Shown here: piece after piece, positions 47,951 to 57,477 of the stretch
Position numbering within the stretch: position 1 is the first letter of the stretch
Layout: each line of letters starts with the position of its first letter
NCBI GenBank assembly: GCA_009667805.1
Contig: CM019064.1
Coordinates: 273,153,662-273,217,661 of the forward strand
Reading direction: 5' to 3'
DNA: 64,000 bases
Source: Leptobrachium leishanense
Lineage: Eukaryota > Chordata > Amphibia > Anura > Megophryidae
Translations under genes and position numbers: made by a program
The notes under the pieces: generated by a model
The model's database searches: none
What the model was told of the DNA's origin: nothing
What the model saw: only the letters and a program-made list of their open reading frames with translations

Positions 47951-48409
47951 GTTCACTTGTAGAATGTTAAGTCCTAATGAATGCAATAATAAAAAAAAAA
48001 ACAGCTAAATAAAATAGTAATATAAAAAGCAGTGAGGAAAAAAGTACAAATGCATGCTCTTTAAAAGCAACAATACTGACAAACTCTATTTTAAAAGACA
48101 AAAGCAGGGCTTCGCTGATTGGTATGACATAGTTTGGCCAATCAAAGAGGTGATTGGTGCAATGCAGGGAGTCAGTGTGTACACATTTGGCCAATAAGAG
48201 AACAGGGATTCTCTGATGTGCATGAACTCAGGCCCATTTTTCAATCAACCAATGAGTGGAGTTCCATCTCCAGAGCCCTCTCAATGGCTGAATTTAAAAA
48301 AAAAAAAACAAGGAATCTTATTGGAAAGTGCTACTTGGACCTCCAGATACATACATACATTACATAGAATATCAAAAATCAGTAGGCCACACCAGGAACT
48401 TGACCACAT
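47306..48409. other. Unassigned; contains (TA)n and CCAAT-like cluster
   Basis: (TA)n at 47920-47949. Between 48115 and 48255 five ATTGG/CCAAT words occur (GATTGG, GGCCAATCA, GATTGG, GGCCAATAAG, ACCAATGAG). No gene is attached to them. Confidence 0.45.
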
Positions 48410-48552
48410 AAAAATATTTATTGTGGAGCGGCCACAGGGGTACTGGATTCAAGCGATATTTCGACAAAGTGCCTTAGTCATACCCTTAGGCACTTCACTG
48501 AAACGTCACTTGAATCCAGTACCCCTGTGGCCGCTCCACAATAAATATTTTT
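48410..48552. repeat. Palindrome with decayed hammerhead-like apex
   Basis: The arms AAAAATATTTATTGTGGAGC... (48410-48453) and their inverse (48510-48552) match almost perfectly. The apex contains AGTGCC...GGCACT, then CACTGAAACGTC (48495-48507). GAAAC-GTC is the second half of a hammerhead core with a 2-bp stem III, but the first half reads TCGACAA (about 48457-48463) where CTGANGA is needed. It is therefore a relic at best. Confidence 0.55.
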
Positions 48553-48735
48553 ATTGTTTTCTGGTATACACTATTGGTGGACTGCGGATCCCAGACAGTG
48601 GAGCGCTGACCCGGCATTTGGTGTGTCCCCATGTGCTAGCCACGCTGTGTTTGAGATATACTTACAAGGGTTGAGGTGGAGGACAAAAGTGAGATAACTA
48701 GTTAAAGTGTGGAGGCTTTTTATGTTTATTATTGC

Positions 48736-49234
48736 AGAAGCCACTTGCACATCACAGCAATTCAAAGAACTGCTTCCCAGAGCTCCTATGCCACTTTCCC
48801 CATATGCAGCAAGGAATTCTGGGTAGGATATGCAAATGACATCTGTCTCACTTTTATGCATCTCGGGTCTGTTATTACACAGAACCCTTAAATCAATGCC
48901 ATGCCCAAGCACAGATTTACCCTATGGGTCCAAGCATCCACTGCAACTGGTCAAGCTTAGCTCCTAGCTGATGAGGGTCCAACAAACCCAAAACAGCGCT
49001 GTCCTAGGAGTGGCTTTGACCAGTTGCATAAACCTTGTCTCTGCTAAAAAGCTGTCTAGTATGGCATGGCATTGATTTAAGGGTTCTGTGTAATAACAGA
49101 CTCGGGATGCATAAAAGTGAGACAGATGTGATTGGCATATCCTACCCAAAATTCCTTGCTGCATATGGGGAATGTGGCATAGGAGCTCTGGGGATGCAGT
49201 TCTTTGAATTGCTGTGATGTGCAAGTGGCTTCTG
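48736..49234. repeat. ~500-bp inverted repeat capped by a hammerhead motif
   Basis: The left arm 48736-48906 and right arm 49062-49234 are inverted copies with about 8 differences over ~170 bp. Pairing continues inward (TGCAACTGGTCAAGC against its inverse) to the ribozyme at the apex. The arms contain ATGCAAATGA (48831) and, in the other arm, the mutated octamer ATTGGCAT (49131-49138). No protein is encoded; open frames are shadows. Confidence 0.85.
48942..49028 (+). ncRNA. Hammerhead ribozyme D (one core change)
   Basis: Core: CTGATGA (48968-48974), stem II GGGT/ACCC with loop CCAACAA (48975-48989), AAAA (48990-48993) where GAAA is expected, palindromic stem III ACAGCGCTGT, cleavage expected after GTC at 49003. 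Stem I is strong: CTCCTAG (48961-48967) pairs perfectly with CTAGGAG (49004-49010). An internal loop TTAG/TG follows, then GGTCAAGC with GCTTTGACC and TGCAACT with AGTTGCA. The only core fault is G12 to A at 48990, in the context CCC[G>A]AAAC, explained by CpG-to-CpA decay. G12 is the general base, so this copy should be inactive. It is not the same family as copies A-C. Confidence 0.72.
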
Positions 49235-49461
49235 TAAAAATTAACATTATATATATCTGCACTTAACTTTAACATGTATTTCACACGAGGGAACTAGAAA
49301 TTTACATGGTATACAGGTTCTCCACTGCAGGGCCTAAAATAAAAAAAAAAAAAAAAAACACACAACACACCCCACCCCACAAACCTACTCGAGAGATCCA
49401 CAGGAGATGGTTAGTACCAAATAAGTGGGTTAATCTCATAGCAGACATCCAGTGAGTTTAA

Positions 49462-49614
49462 GGCCGTGCGCACCTGTACTTACCGGTGCCGCCATGTGAC
49501 GCTGCGACTGGGCCGGTAAGTGCGCAAGTTCCACCTAGAAAGCCTCCCCGGCGATGTGCTTCGACGAGGCTGCAAAGCGTCATCCTCCATAGGCGTCGAG
49601 TGGAAGGAACGGCC
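49462..49614. mobile_element. Short Harbinger-type MITE (153 bp)
   Basis: Ends GGCCGTGCGCACC... and ...AAGGAACGGCC, with TAA on both sides (49459-49461, 49615-49617). Related in its centre ('gaggctgcaaagcg', 'tggaaggaac') to 56340-56646. Confidence 0.65.
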
Positions 49615-49617
49615 TAA

Positions 49618-50290
49618 GTGGTGATCTGCTGTACACCGACATTCTAGTAGGCTTGTACATCTTTTAAACATAATTTGTAATCATATCTTAAACGTCTTCA
49701 ACGAGTCGTCACATTTTGGGTTAAAGCATGGAGTCTCTTTGAAACCTAGCAAAACCCCTATAAGAATATGATTTTGTAGGGTGATTTCCAGAACGGTCGG
49801 AATAGTGGTTATATGTAAATCCTGTGACCATTTGGTTCCAAAATAAAAGAAAAGAGGAGCAGGTTGAAACATGTTGATATCTCACTCCTTTTTAGGCCAT
49901 GCTGAACTGAGACAATAAAACACAGCAATTAGCAGTAGAAAGACCCGTCTTTTAAATTTTGGTTTATCAGTAAATCTTAATCTGGCAGCACCAGTTGTAT
50001 GTACAACCCAGATGTTAGCTCAAGGCAACAAGAGTTCTGATGATGAATGAATATCCATAGCAACAAGCCTACACATGTTAGTCAGTGAAGTTCCAATTCT
50101 TTGCAGTATGCAATTTACTCCTGCTTAATAGCTTGTGCTAATATAAATGCAACACATTATTTATAATGCTGCAGGCTGTCACTGAAGTCATACCTTTAAG
50201 CCTGTGAAATGGCAAACAAATAAAATATAGTATGAACTGGTACTTTGTTTGCCCTTGGTATGTGGATCAGAGCAAATTTAATGGTAGGCA
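49618..50290. other. Unassigned non-coding sequence
   Basis: No supported gene or repeat. Confidence 0.5.
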
Positions 50291-50298
50291 GGCAAGCA

Positions 50299-50553
50299 TA
50301 GGGTGACCATATGGACTATGTATAAAAAGGGACACATAATATATTCATGCTGATGGGCAGTGGACGAAAAAAATGCAACCCCACAGCATGTAGAATCCAT
50401 ACGATCCAGGTAAGAATTCCCAGGTAACCTGCCTTGATTTCCTCCCTGCAGCATATGACTTATACATGTTGCAGGGTAGCACGTTTCCCTGTGCTCCCCT
50501 CTGCATGGAATAGCAATGTGTCCCTTTTAAACATGTCTGATATGGTCACCCTA
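50299..50553. mobile_element. hAT MITE TAGGGTGACCATATG
   Basis: Inverted ends TAGGGTGACCATATGGAC and ...TCTGATATGGTCACCCTA. Flanking 8-mers GGCAAGCA and GACAAACA agree at 6 of 8 positions, consistent with an old hAT duplication. AAAGGGACACA just inside the left end recurs inverted on the right. Confidence 0.75.
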
Positions 50554-50590
50554 GACAAACAGCAAACTTAAATTAGACTATAGTCATTTA

Positions 50591-50904
50591 GGCCCGCGTC
50601 AGACGAGCGCACTTTTTTGCGTCCGTCTGACTGCACTGTTTGCTGTCCGTTGTAGCTTTTCAAAGGAGTCAATATAGAACAACACACGAAGCACGTGCGC
50701 ACTTTTTCACACGCGCGCAACGCATGTTGCAACAGACGCCAAAATGGCATCAACGTGAAAAAGCTAGACGGACGTAGAGAAACAACTGCATACAGTTTTC
50801 TTTTTCTCAACATCAGTCAAAATTAACTGATAATGAAACCACAATCTCAGTTAAAAAGTACGTCCGTTACTGTGTGCAGTCAGTGCGCTCGTCTGACCCC
50901 AGCC
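50591..50904. mobile_element. Harbinger-type MITE
   Basis: Starts GGCCCGCGTCAGACGAGCGC and ends GCGCTCGTCTGACCCCAGCC, with TTA on both sides (50588-50590, 50905-50907). Confidence 0.8.
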
Positions 50905-50968
50905 TTAAGGCCCAACCTAGCTGGTAAAACAGAAAATCTATGCAGGCTGATTTCCATCATAGGCGGAC

Positions 50969-51130
50969 GGATCCGAAGCCGGGCCCTCCAGCCAGGCACG
51001 AGGCCGCCTGGGCCCAAAGCCACCTGGGCCATCCAGCCGGCCGGCGCCCTGTCGGGCTGGAGGGCCCGGGCAGCTTCGGGCCCAGCTTTGGCCCTGGATG
51101 GAAGGGCCAGGCTTCGGATCCGTCCAGCCA
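50969..51130. repeat. GC-rich imperfect palindrome
   Basis: GGACGGATCCGAAGCCGGGC (50969 onward) recurs inverted as GCCAGGCTTCGGATCCGTCC (ending 51125). The several overlapping open frames on both strands here are products of this composition, not genes. Confidence 0.75.
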
Positions 51131-51369
51131 CCCACCCACATGACATGCGGCGGCGGTGTCTTGATCCCACGCTGGCAGCATGGACACGTGTGTGGGGTGG
51201 GGGCGGTCAGCAGTGGTGTCACACGTGAGGAGGACCATGCGCCGGCGGCCAAATTAGATGCTGCCGCGGCGCAACAAAGAATAGTGCAGCAGTGAATTTG
51301 CCGCTCTCAAATTTCTGCCACCTGGAGCAAGTGCACCACACTGCTCCATTGTCAGGCCGGCCCTAAGTC

Positions 51370-52644
51370 AATGTATTAACAATATATTAATGACCCAAGC
51401 TGAAATAATTGAGACCAGAAATGTGCTGCATGCCGCACTGCATGACCCTGCGCGAGTCTGCAAGAGCTTGAGTGGAGTCATGCAGGGACTGCAGAATATA
51501 AATCGGCCCCTTAGTTTGTTAGGTATTCTGCACAGAGCTCAGTATGGACCTGAGTTCAATTACTGTGAGTGTGCCTTGAGAGAGAAATATACAGAGGCAA
51601 TCCATTAAATATCATGACAGAAGAAGAATAATGCTACAAGAGGTGTAGTAACGTTCTCTTGCAAGTCAACAGAATTAAAATATTTTGCTTTTATATCAAC
51701 TCAATCTTGCATGATTCTAAGTGAACATATCTTTATGTGCCAATTACCTGGCGAATTGCAATCACAAGGGGTTTGGCCAGGCAGGTAATCTAGTTTTTGA
51801 GATAGAAAAAAAGATTTTATACAATCAAACGGATATCAATACAGTTTTCAGTTTAACCCTAAATATAATCTTACTACCACATGCATCACAATACTCAAAT
51901 ATTTGAAAAGGTATGCCACACAATAGATTTTTAAATTTGATAGTGAAATATTTGCAACAGTTGCTTTCCCTTCCATCTGTCTTTTACTAGCACTGTTAGA
52001 AGTGCAGGGAGGTCAATAGCTGGAGGGTACTGGTTGTGGAGCAGGGTCAGCACAATGATTTATGGGCGCATAGACAAAGATCCATTTTGGCACCCCCCCC
52101 CCCACATTAATACACATTTTCATTTTATGACCCCCTTTCTTTTTAATCCCCATTTCATTCTACATCCCTCTTTCACTGAACATTTGATGCTACAATATAA
52201 TTTGTAACCCTAAATATTGCAGAATAATCCAACATTATTACTGTGGAATAAATTGCATGTACCATCTATGTAGGTAATCTTAGGCATTTTCATTTTTTTA
52301 AAAATATACATATATTAATATGAATGATGGTTAGATTCGGTATCTGTATTAGGAATGATATTGTTGCAAGCACAATGATACACAAGGATACAACTGGATC
52401 TGAACTTTCCGTCCCTGATCACTAGATCTGGGGTGTGCTCTTTTAGTGTGCCAGCACAGGCAGGATGTTGTGGAATTCAGCTTTTGCTAAGTGTTTATTC
52501 AAGAAATACCAGGAAAACACGTGCTTGTACATCCTTAATCATATTCTCATTGTGTCCAGCATGACACCACCTGGAGGAGAGGTTCAATAGAACAGGTATA
52601 GCCTTTATTCAAAAGAACTACATGTGTGTCTCGATTCCATTTGA
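51370..52644. other. Unassigned non-coding sequence
   Basis: The stretch starts just after CAGGCCGGCCCTAAG, which looks like a hAT-type end without an identified partner. No gene is supported. Confidence 0.45.
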
Positions 52645-52914
52645 GAGGTTAGTAGACTTGTGCTCGGTTTTTTTTTTTCGGTTCGTTCGGATATTTAAAA
52701 TTTTCGTCTCGACCGATTTCTGTATAGACTTTTTTTTTTTGACTATCGGCCATTTTCCATTTTCGTGTCTGCTCATTTTTTGTAGCGACTTTTTTTTCGT
52801 GATTTCGGAAATTTTCGTGTTTTTTGGAAAGCCTGTTCCTCGTTTCAAAGTGTCTATTCGTTTTGACGTAAAATGGTTTATATTACTTTATAATTAATTA
52901 TTGGTTTGTTTTTC

Positions 52915-53017
52915 CGATACGATAATTCTGTCGATACGATAATTCTGTCGATACGATAATTCTGTCGATACGATAATTCTGTCGATACGATAATTCTGTC
53001 GATACGATAATTCTGTC
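52915..53017. repeat. 17-bp tandem repeat CGATACGATAATTCTGT x 6
   Basis: Six units with no visible divergence, inside the left arm of the hAT foldback. Related single words (CGACAGAATTATCGGATCAT) occur at 54338 and 55510. Confidence 0.95.
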
Positions 53018-53822
53018 GTTTCTATCGTTTTTTTTTTTAAATAAGAGCTTTTTTTCTTTCTTATGAATATGCATTTCACAACTTTATTTAATCATATTAA
53101 AATGGTATGAAAGGAAAAAAAAAAAAAAAATGAACAAAACGATTAAAAAAAAAACGCAAAACTGACCCAACCCAAATGGTCTGACTTTAAAAATAAAAAC
53201 CAGAACAAAAAAGGTTTTAAAAAACGGAAAAATAGTTGATCAAAATGATCTGAAAACGGAAAAATAAAAAAAAAGGATTTAAAACAGACAAAAAAAAATT
53301 AACTCTTTCGCTGCTGAGGCATTTCACGGCTTCACGTTTGTGTGCTGTCTGCTGCTGAGCTCATTTTTAACGGTTTCGCTCATCAGGTTTAAACGCGTTT
53401 TGAAGCCTTATTTTATTATATGACCCAGACATGTTATATATCGTTCTTTCCAGCTGACTTGGCAGATTCATAATATATCATTATTATATGTATGCGTTAT
53501 GTCCTGTCTGTATATTATAACAAAAAAAATGCAATAAAATTAGAATTTAATAATTTACAAGGTGTAAAGTGTTTTTTTTTCACATTTTAACATGCGAGCG
53601 TTTGCGGTTATGTTTTATATGAGTTGCGCTTGTTAAAAAAAATTAAACACACTCATCTACATACATCAAATATCAAAATTTTCATGAATACGCAAAATCA
53701 CAAAAAAGAGCTATGGCAAAAATGCATGTATGAGTCTTGAAAACGCAAAGCTATACACATTGCATGAAAAAAGGACTAGATCAATCAACGTATTACTGTG
53801 CACATTAGCACATGCAAGCACA

Positions 53823-53880
53823 TTATTATTATACAGGATTTATATAGCACCAACAGTTTGCGCAGCGCTTTACAATATAA
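53823..53880 (-). mobile_element. LINE/SINE tail on the minus strand
   Basis: Inverse of 'ttgtaaagcgctgcgcaaac', 'ttggtgctatataaatcct', ending in ATAATAATAAT. It directly follows the Myb-like remnant in that gene's sense. Confidence 0.6.
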
Positions 53881-54216
53881 CATAACTCTTACGTTTGGCT
53901 ATGACACGCCGGATGTGCCTCAATTGCTCCTCCTCACACGTCTTAAGGTCAGACCAGTGCTTCCGCAGCTGGTCGTTACTTCGGTCCTTAAACATTTCCA
54001 GGAGGGTGGTGCGGACCTTTGCAAGGATACGGTCCTTGCAGACATTGTTCTTCCTGCCGTAAAGGCCCTTACGGCAGTCAGTCATAGTCACGCTTCCTCG
54101 AAGATGCGAACCAGCTCCACCATCTCCTCAAATGCCATGTTGCTGGCCCGCTTCTTCCTGGGTGTCTCTGGGGTGGAAGGGGATGACGTGCCCAAATAGA
54201 ACTGAGTTTGAGCCAT
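53870..54216 (-). pseudogene. Myb/SANT-like DNA-binding protein remnant (Harbinger-associated type)
   Basis: Starts at ATG 54216: MAQTQFYLGTSSPSTPETPR, then RKKRASNMAFEEMVELVRIF. The frame breaks near 54088. It resumes as GLYGRKNNVCKDRILAKVRT, then DQLRKHWSDLKTCEEEQLRH and IRRVIAKRKSYVIL. The spacing of aromatic and basic residues around LRKHWSDLK is that of the Myb/SANT-like trihelix proteins encoded beside PIF/Harbinger transposases and of host relatives. It is cut after about 115 residues, where the LINE/SINE tail 'attgtaaagcgctgcgcaaa' and 'ctatataaatcctgtataat' follows on the same strand. Frameshifted and truncated, hence a pseudogene. Confidence 0.65.
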
Positions 54217-55061
54217 GATGGGATGTTTTTTTTTTTGTCTGTCCAAAAAAATTCTCAGACTCTACAATGGCTCTGTAAAGTTTACGACAGGCTGTAATGG
54301 AGACGGACATACGCGAACCGCAGACGTAAATGATCCGACGACAGAATTATCGGATCATTGGAAATAACATATAGGCAGTCAGATTTTCTAGCGTTTTAGG
54401 ATCAGGATGCTGGACAGCAACAGTGCTATCCAGCGTGCTGATGGTTAGAAAATTGTAATGTATATACGTTTAACGGCCACACAGACTTACTCTATCCAAA
54501 GTTCCGATATTTGACATCGGGATGTCAGAGTAAATTCTGGAGTTAACCCCCTAGTTGCCAGCCACCATTGGTGGAGATAAGGGGTTCCAATGAACTCCCT
54601 ATCTCCCGATCCGTGGCACCTAGGGGTTAATGTTTGGTATTGTTGGATCGGCCAGAGCATAGCCTTTCCAACCATTCCAAACATGACCATGTTAAAAGTT
54701 AATTAAAAATATTTAAAAAAAAAATTGTTTTTTGTTTTGCTAATGCAGCAATATTGTTCCCATTTCAATTATAATGTGAACAATGATGCTGCACTAATGA
54801 TTTTTGTATGGGTTGTGTTTGTTAAAAATTGTGTAATTTTCACCCAAAAAGTGTATGTAACAAGTCCCCCATCTCTAATTTAACAAGCGCAACTCATAGA
54901 AAAGATAACCGTAAACGCTCGTATGTTAAAATGTGAAAAAAAACAAAAACTTTACAAACACCTTGTAAATTATTGAAAATTCTAATTTTATTGCATTTTA
55001 AGTTATAATATACAGACAGGATACATATACATATAACACCGGCGTATACATTAATTATACT

Positions 55062-55222
55062 GCAGAGAGGTGCTTCCCCGCAGTGTGTGGATTCATATGC
55101 TGAATTATACCGCGCAAAGAGGAGCACCGCTTGCTCCCCGCAGTGTGCGTATTCATATGCTGCATTAATACCGCGCAGAGAGGTGCTTGATCAACGCAGT
55201 GTGCGTATTCAAATGCTGCATT
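55062..55222. repeat. ~50-60-bp tandem repeat x 3
   Basis: Units start GCAGAGAGGTGCTT (55062), GCAAAGAGGAGCAC (55114) and GCAGAGAGGTGCTT (55175), and each contains CGCAGTGTG..ATTCATATGCTG. Confidence 0.8.
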
Positions 55223-55817
55223 TTTATTTATTTTTTTTGTTTTAAATCATTTTATTTTTTCTGTTTTTTTTTTCTTTCATTTGATAATTTTGTAACTTTG
55301 TTCAGCTTTTTTTCCATTTTAAAACCTTTTATTCTGTTTTTTATTTTTAAAAGACCATTTGGGTCAGTTTTGCGTTTTTTAAATCGTTTTGTTCATTTTT
55401 GTCCCTTTCATACCATTTTAATATGATTAAATAAAGTTGTGCAATGCATATTCATAAGAAAAAAAGGATCTTTAATAAAAAAAAAAGATAGACTCGGCAG
55501 AATTACCGTAGCGACAGAATTATCGGATCATTGAAAAAGATACAAAATTTACAGAATCAGCGATATAACCGATAAATACGATGTCCAAAATTACTGAAAT
55601 GGAACCGAAATCCCGAATAGAGTGAAAATAAAATTCGATTTGACACATTTCAATTTTCAAGTCCATTCGAAAAATTCTGAAAATTTTTCGTTTTGGCTCA
55701 GAAAACTTTTCGGATCTGCCGTTTTCGGTTTTCCGATTCGGAAATTCGGCCGAATCCAAAGACACGAATCGGGACATTTTGTGAAAATTCCAAATCCCGA
55801 ACATCCCTAGAGGTTAG

Positions 55818-56336
55818 CATCAACTAGTAAACCATTATTAAAACACCAAAGAAACAGGTGTCTAAAATGACCCAATATCTCTCTGCAGAATAAAAAAAAA
55901 AAAAAAAAATCACCAGTGCGGCATATTGGTTTTAACGAATGCACTGCGTCATATCGTGTAGATTGCAAGCACCTCTGAGCTGGGCTCTCCACACCACTTG
56001 TTTGTGGTTCACAAGTTTGTTTGTGAGTGATTTTGTTACTTTAAATGTACCATTAATTTCTTTAAAATGTAGAAACTGTTGGCACTCTATTACTGATGAT
56101 TATAATCTCCATCCCTGCTTTTCCCCAGCACTGAACATCTGAATGTAAGTTGGCAGGACCAGGTTGTTGATTTCTAGGTGAAAACCTGGCAAAGACAGGG
56201 TTATAGTTTTCTTTATATTTTTCTCTAGAGACAGCCATGGTTATACTACCACAATCTGGGACTTTGCTCCTGGTGAGAAGTCAAAACCTCTTGGAGCTGA
56301 TCATACAGAGAACAAATTGTGTGGTGCATGCCTGGC
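55818..56336. other. Unassigned non-coding sequence
   Basis: No supported gene or repeat. Confidence 0.5.
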
Positions 56337-56339
56337 TAA

Positions 56340-56646
56340 GGATGGTGTCAAACGAACGCACTATGTGCGCCCCTACTGACGTGCCTCCCGACGTCAAAGG
56401 GGCCGACCACACGCTGTAGCGTGCACGCTACAGCAGACGTGCTGTAAGCCTCCCCATGGAAGCGCTATGATGCGTGTTCAACAGGGCTGCAAAGCACGAT
56501 CCTACATAGGAGGATCAAGCCTTGCAGCGCTGAGCGCACTAACTGTACACAGAGAGGCGGCCAGATGGGCGTCAGAGTGGAAGGAACGTCCACCCTAATG
56601 CACGTTTCTTCCGCTCTTAAAACCGCTGAAAATCTGACCCGGGGCC
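56340..56646 (+). mobile_element. Harbinger-type MITE
   Basis: GGATGGTGTCAAACGAACGC to ...AATCTGACCCGGGGCC, with TAA on both sides (56337-56339, 56647-56649). The centre holds a palindrome GTAGCGTGCACGCTAC. Confidence 0.75.
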
Positions 56647-56649
56647 TAA

Positions 56650-57077
56650 GAGTACGCCCGGTTTCAAGTAAAAAGAATTGGATTCTTTCTCAGGATCCTG
56701 TATCTTCTGCTCACTGTTTGCCAAGAACAACTAAAGGCCAACAGTTTGCAGCCTCTGGCCTGTATGGGTGGACAAAAGAAATTTTGAGGTGTGATCATAA
56801 TGGCCTTAAATGCCCTGATGAAACTCTATAAAAAAGGTGGGATTGAGGAACAGTGATAAAAGAATACACAAGGATTGGAGCACAAGGACCAAATAACAGA
56901 ATTAAGGCACACGGTCTTTAAGTTCTTTAAGTTCTGCAGGCAAGTCCTTTGACTGCGAAACACATGTTCAATAAATGGAACCCCTCCTCAGAAGTGTCTC
57001 GGAAACCCAATATCTATATATCCAATTAATGTTTTTGGCAAGAATTTACACTCCAGGTTGTAGTCGATCCATCTTTT
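56650..57077. other. Unassigned non-coding sequence
   Basis: No supported gene or repeat boundary. Confidence 0.5.
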
Positions 57078-57080
57078 TTA

Positions 57081-57474
57081 GGCTAGGGTCAGATGAAAGC
57101 ATTTTTCACCGCGAACGTGAAAAAGTGCGTCCGAACGCATTAACGTAGTTTTTCACGGAATGCGCAAAAACAGTCAGACGACGCGCATTTTTGGTCGTCA
57201 ATAAAACTCTTTTTGCGTCTGGACATTAGCAGTGTCTGACATCTCCTAATCACGCAAACACGCCGCTATGCCGCAGCTGCGCACTCAGTACGTCAGTACT
57301 AGCGGTTCTGCATTCTCAGAAAAATGCGTTCAAATTCCACTTGCGTTGCACGGCCGGACTTTTGTGCGGCCGTACATCATATATTGGCCGTCATTGCCCG
57401 TCATCTGCTGCTAGTGCGGCCGTAATTATGTGCGCCAGAACGCACGTTAAAAGTGCGCTGGTCTGACCCCAGCC
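57081..57474 (+). mobile_element. Harbinger-type MITE, copy 3
   Basis: GGCTAGGGTCAGATGAAAGC to ...GGTCTGACCCCAGCC, with TTA on both sides (57078-57080, 57475-57477). It is the best-preserved copy of the 428-854 family and the same sense. Confidence 0.82.
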
Positions 57475-57477
57475 TTA

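Larger units (their letters stand above)
53303..55030. mobile_element. TTAA-type element pieces, inverted pair (nested)
   Basis: TTAACTCTTTCGCTGCTGAG at 53299 is a TTAA-family start. 53480-53640 is inverted at 54875-55020 (TAACCGTAAACGCTCG, 'acaccttgtaaatta'), and 54538-54850 matches 27121-27430 of the 26576-27782 element (AATTATAATGTGAACAATGA). A rearranged, internally interrupted copy. Confidence 0.6.
52653..55809. mobile_element. 3.16-kb foldback hAT element with 8-bp duplication
   Basis: The left end is TAGACTTGTGCTCGG; the right end read inward is TAGGGATGTTCGGGA. Both are flanked by a perfect 8-mer GAGGTTAG (52645-52652 and 55810-55817). The arms are long: 53050-53300 (e.g. TTATGAATATGCATTTCACA) is inverted at 55200-55465. 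The centre holds TTAA-type sequence, a Myb-like gene remnant and minisatellites. No hAT transposase remains. Confidence 0.88.

Noticed and set aside
50833..51295. Overlapping long GC-rich open frames on both strands
   Set aside because: They arise from an imperfect GC-rich palindrome lacking stop codons; no start context or domain.
52915..53017. Short regular repeats resembling a CRISPR array
   Set aside because: Units are directly contiguous with no spacers, and the genome is a vertebrate.
56950..57000. Possible decayed hammerhead (ACTGCGAAACACATG)
   Set aside because: GCGAAAC is present but no CTGANGA partner or stem I could be found.
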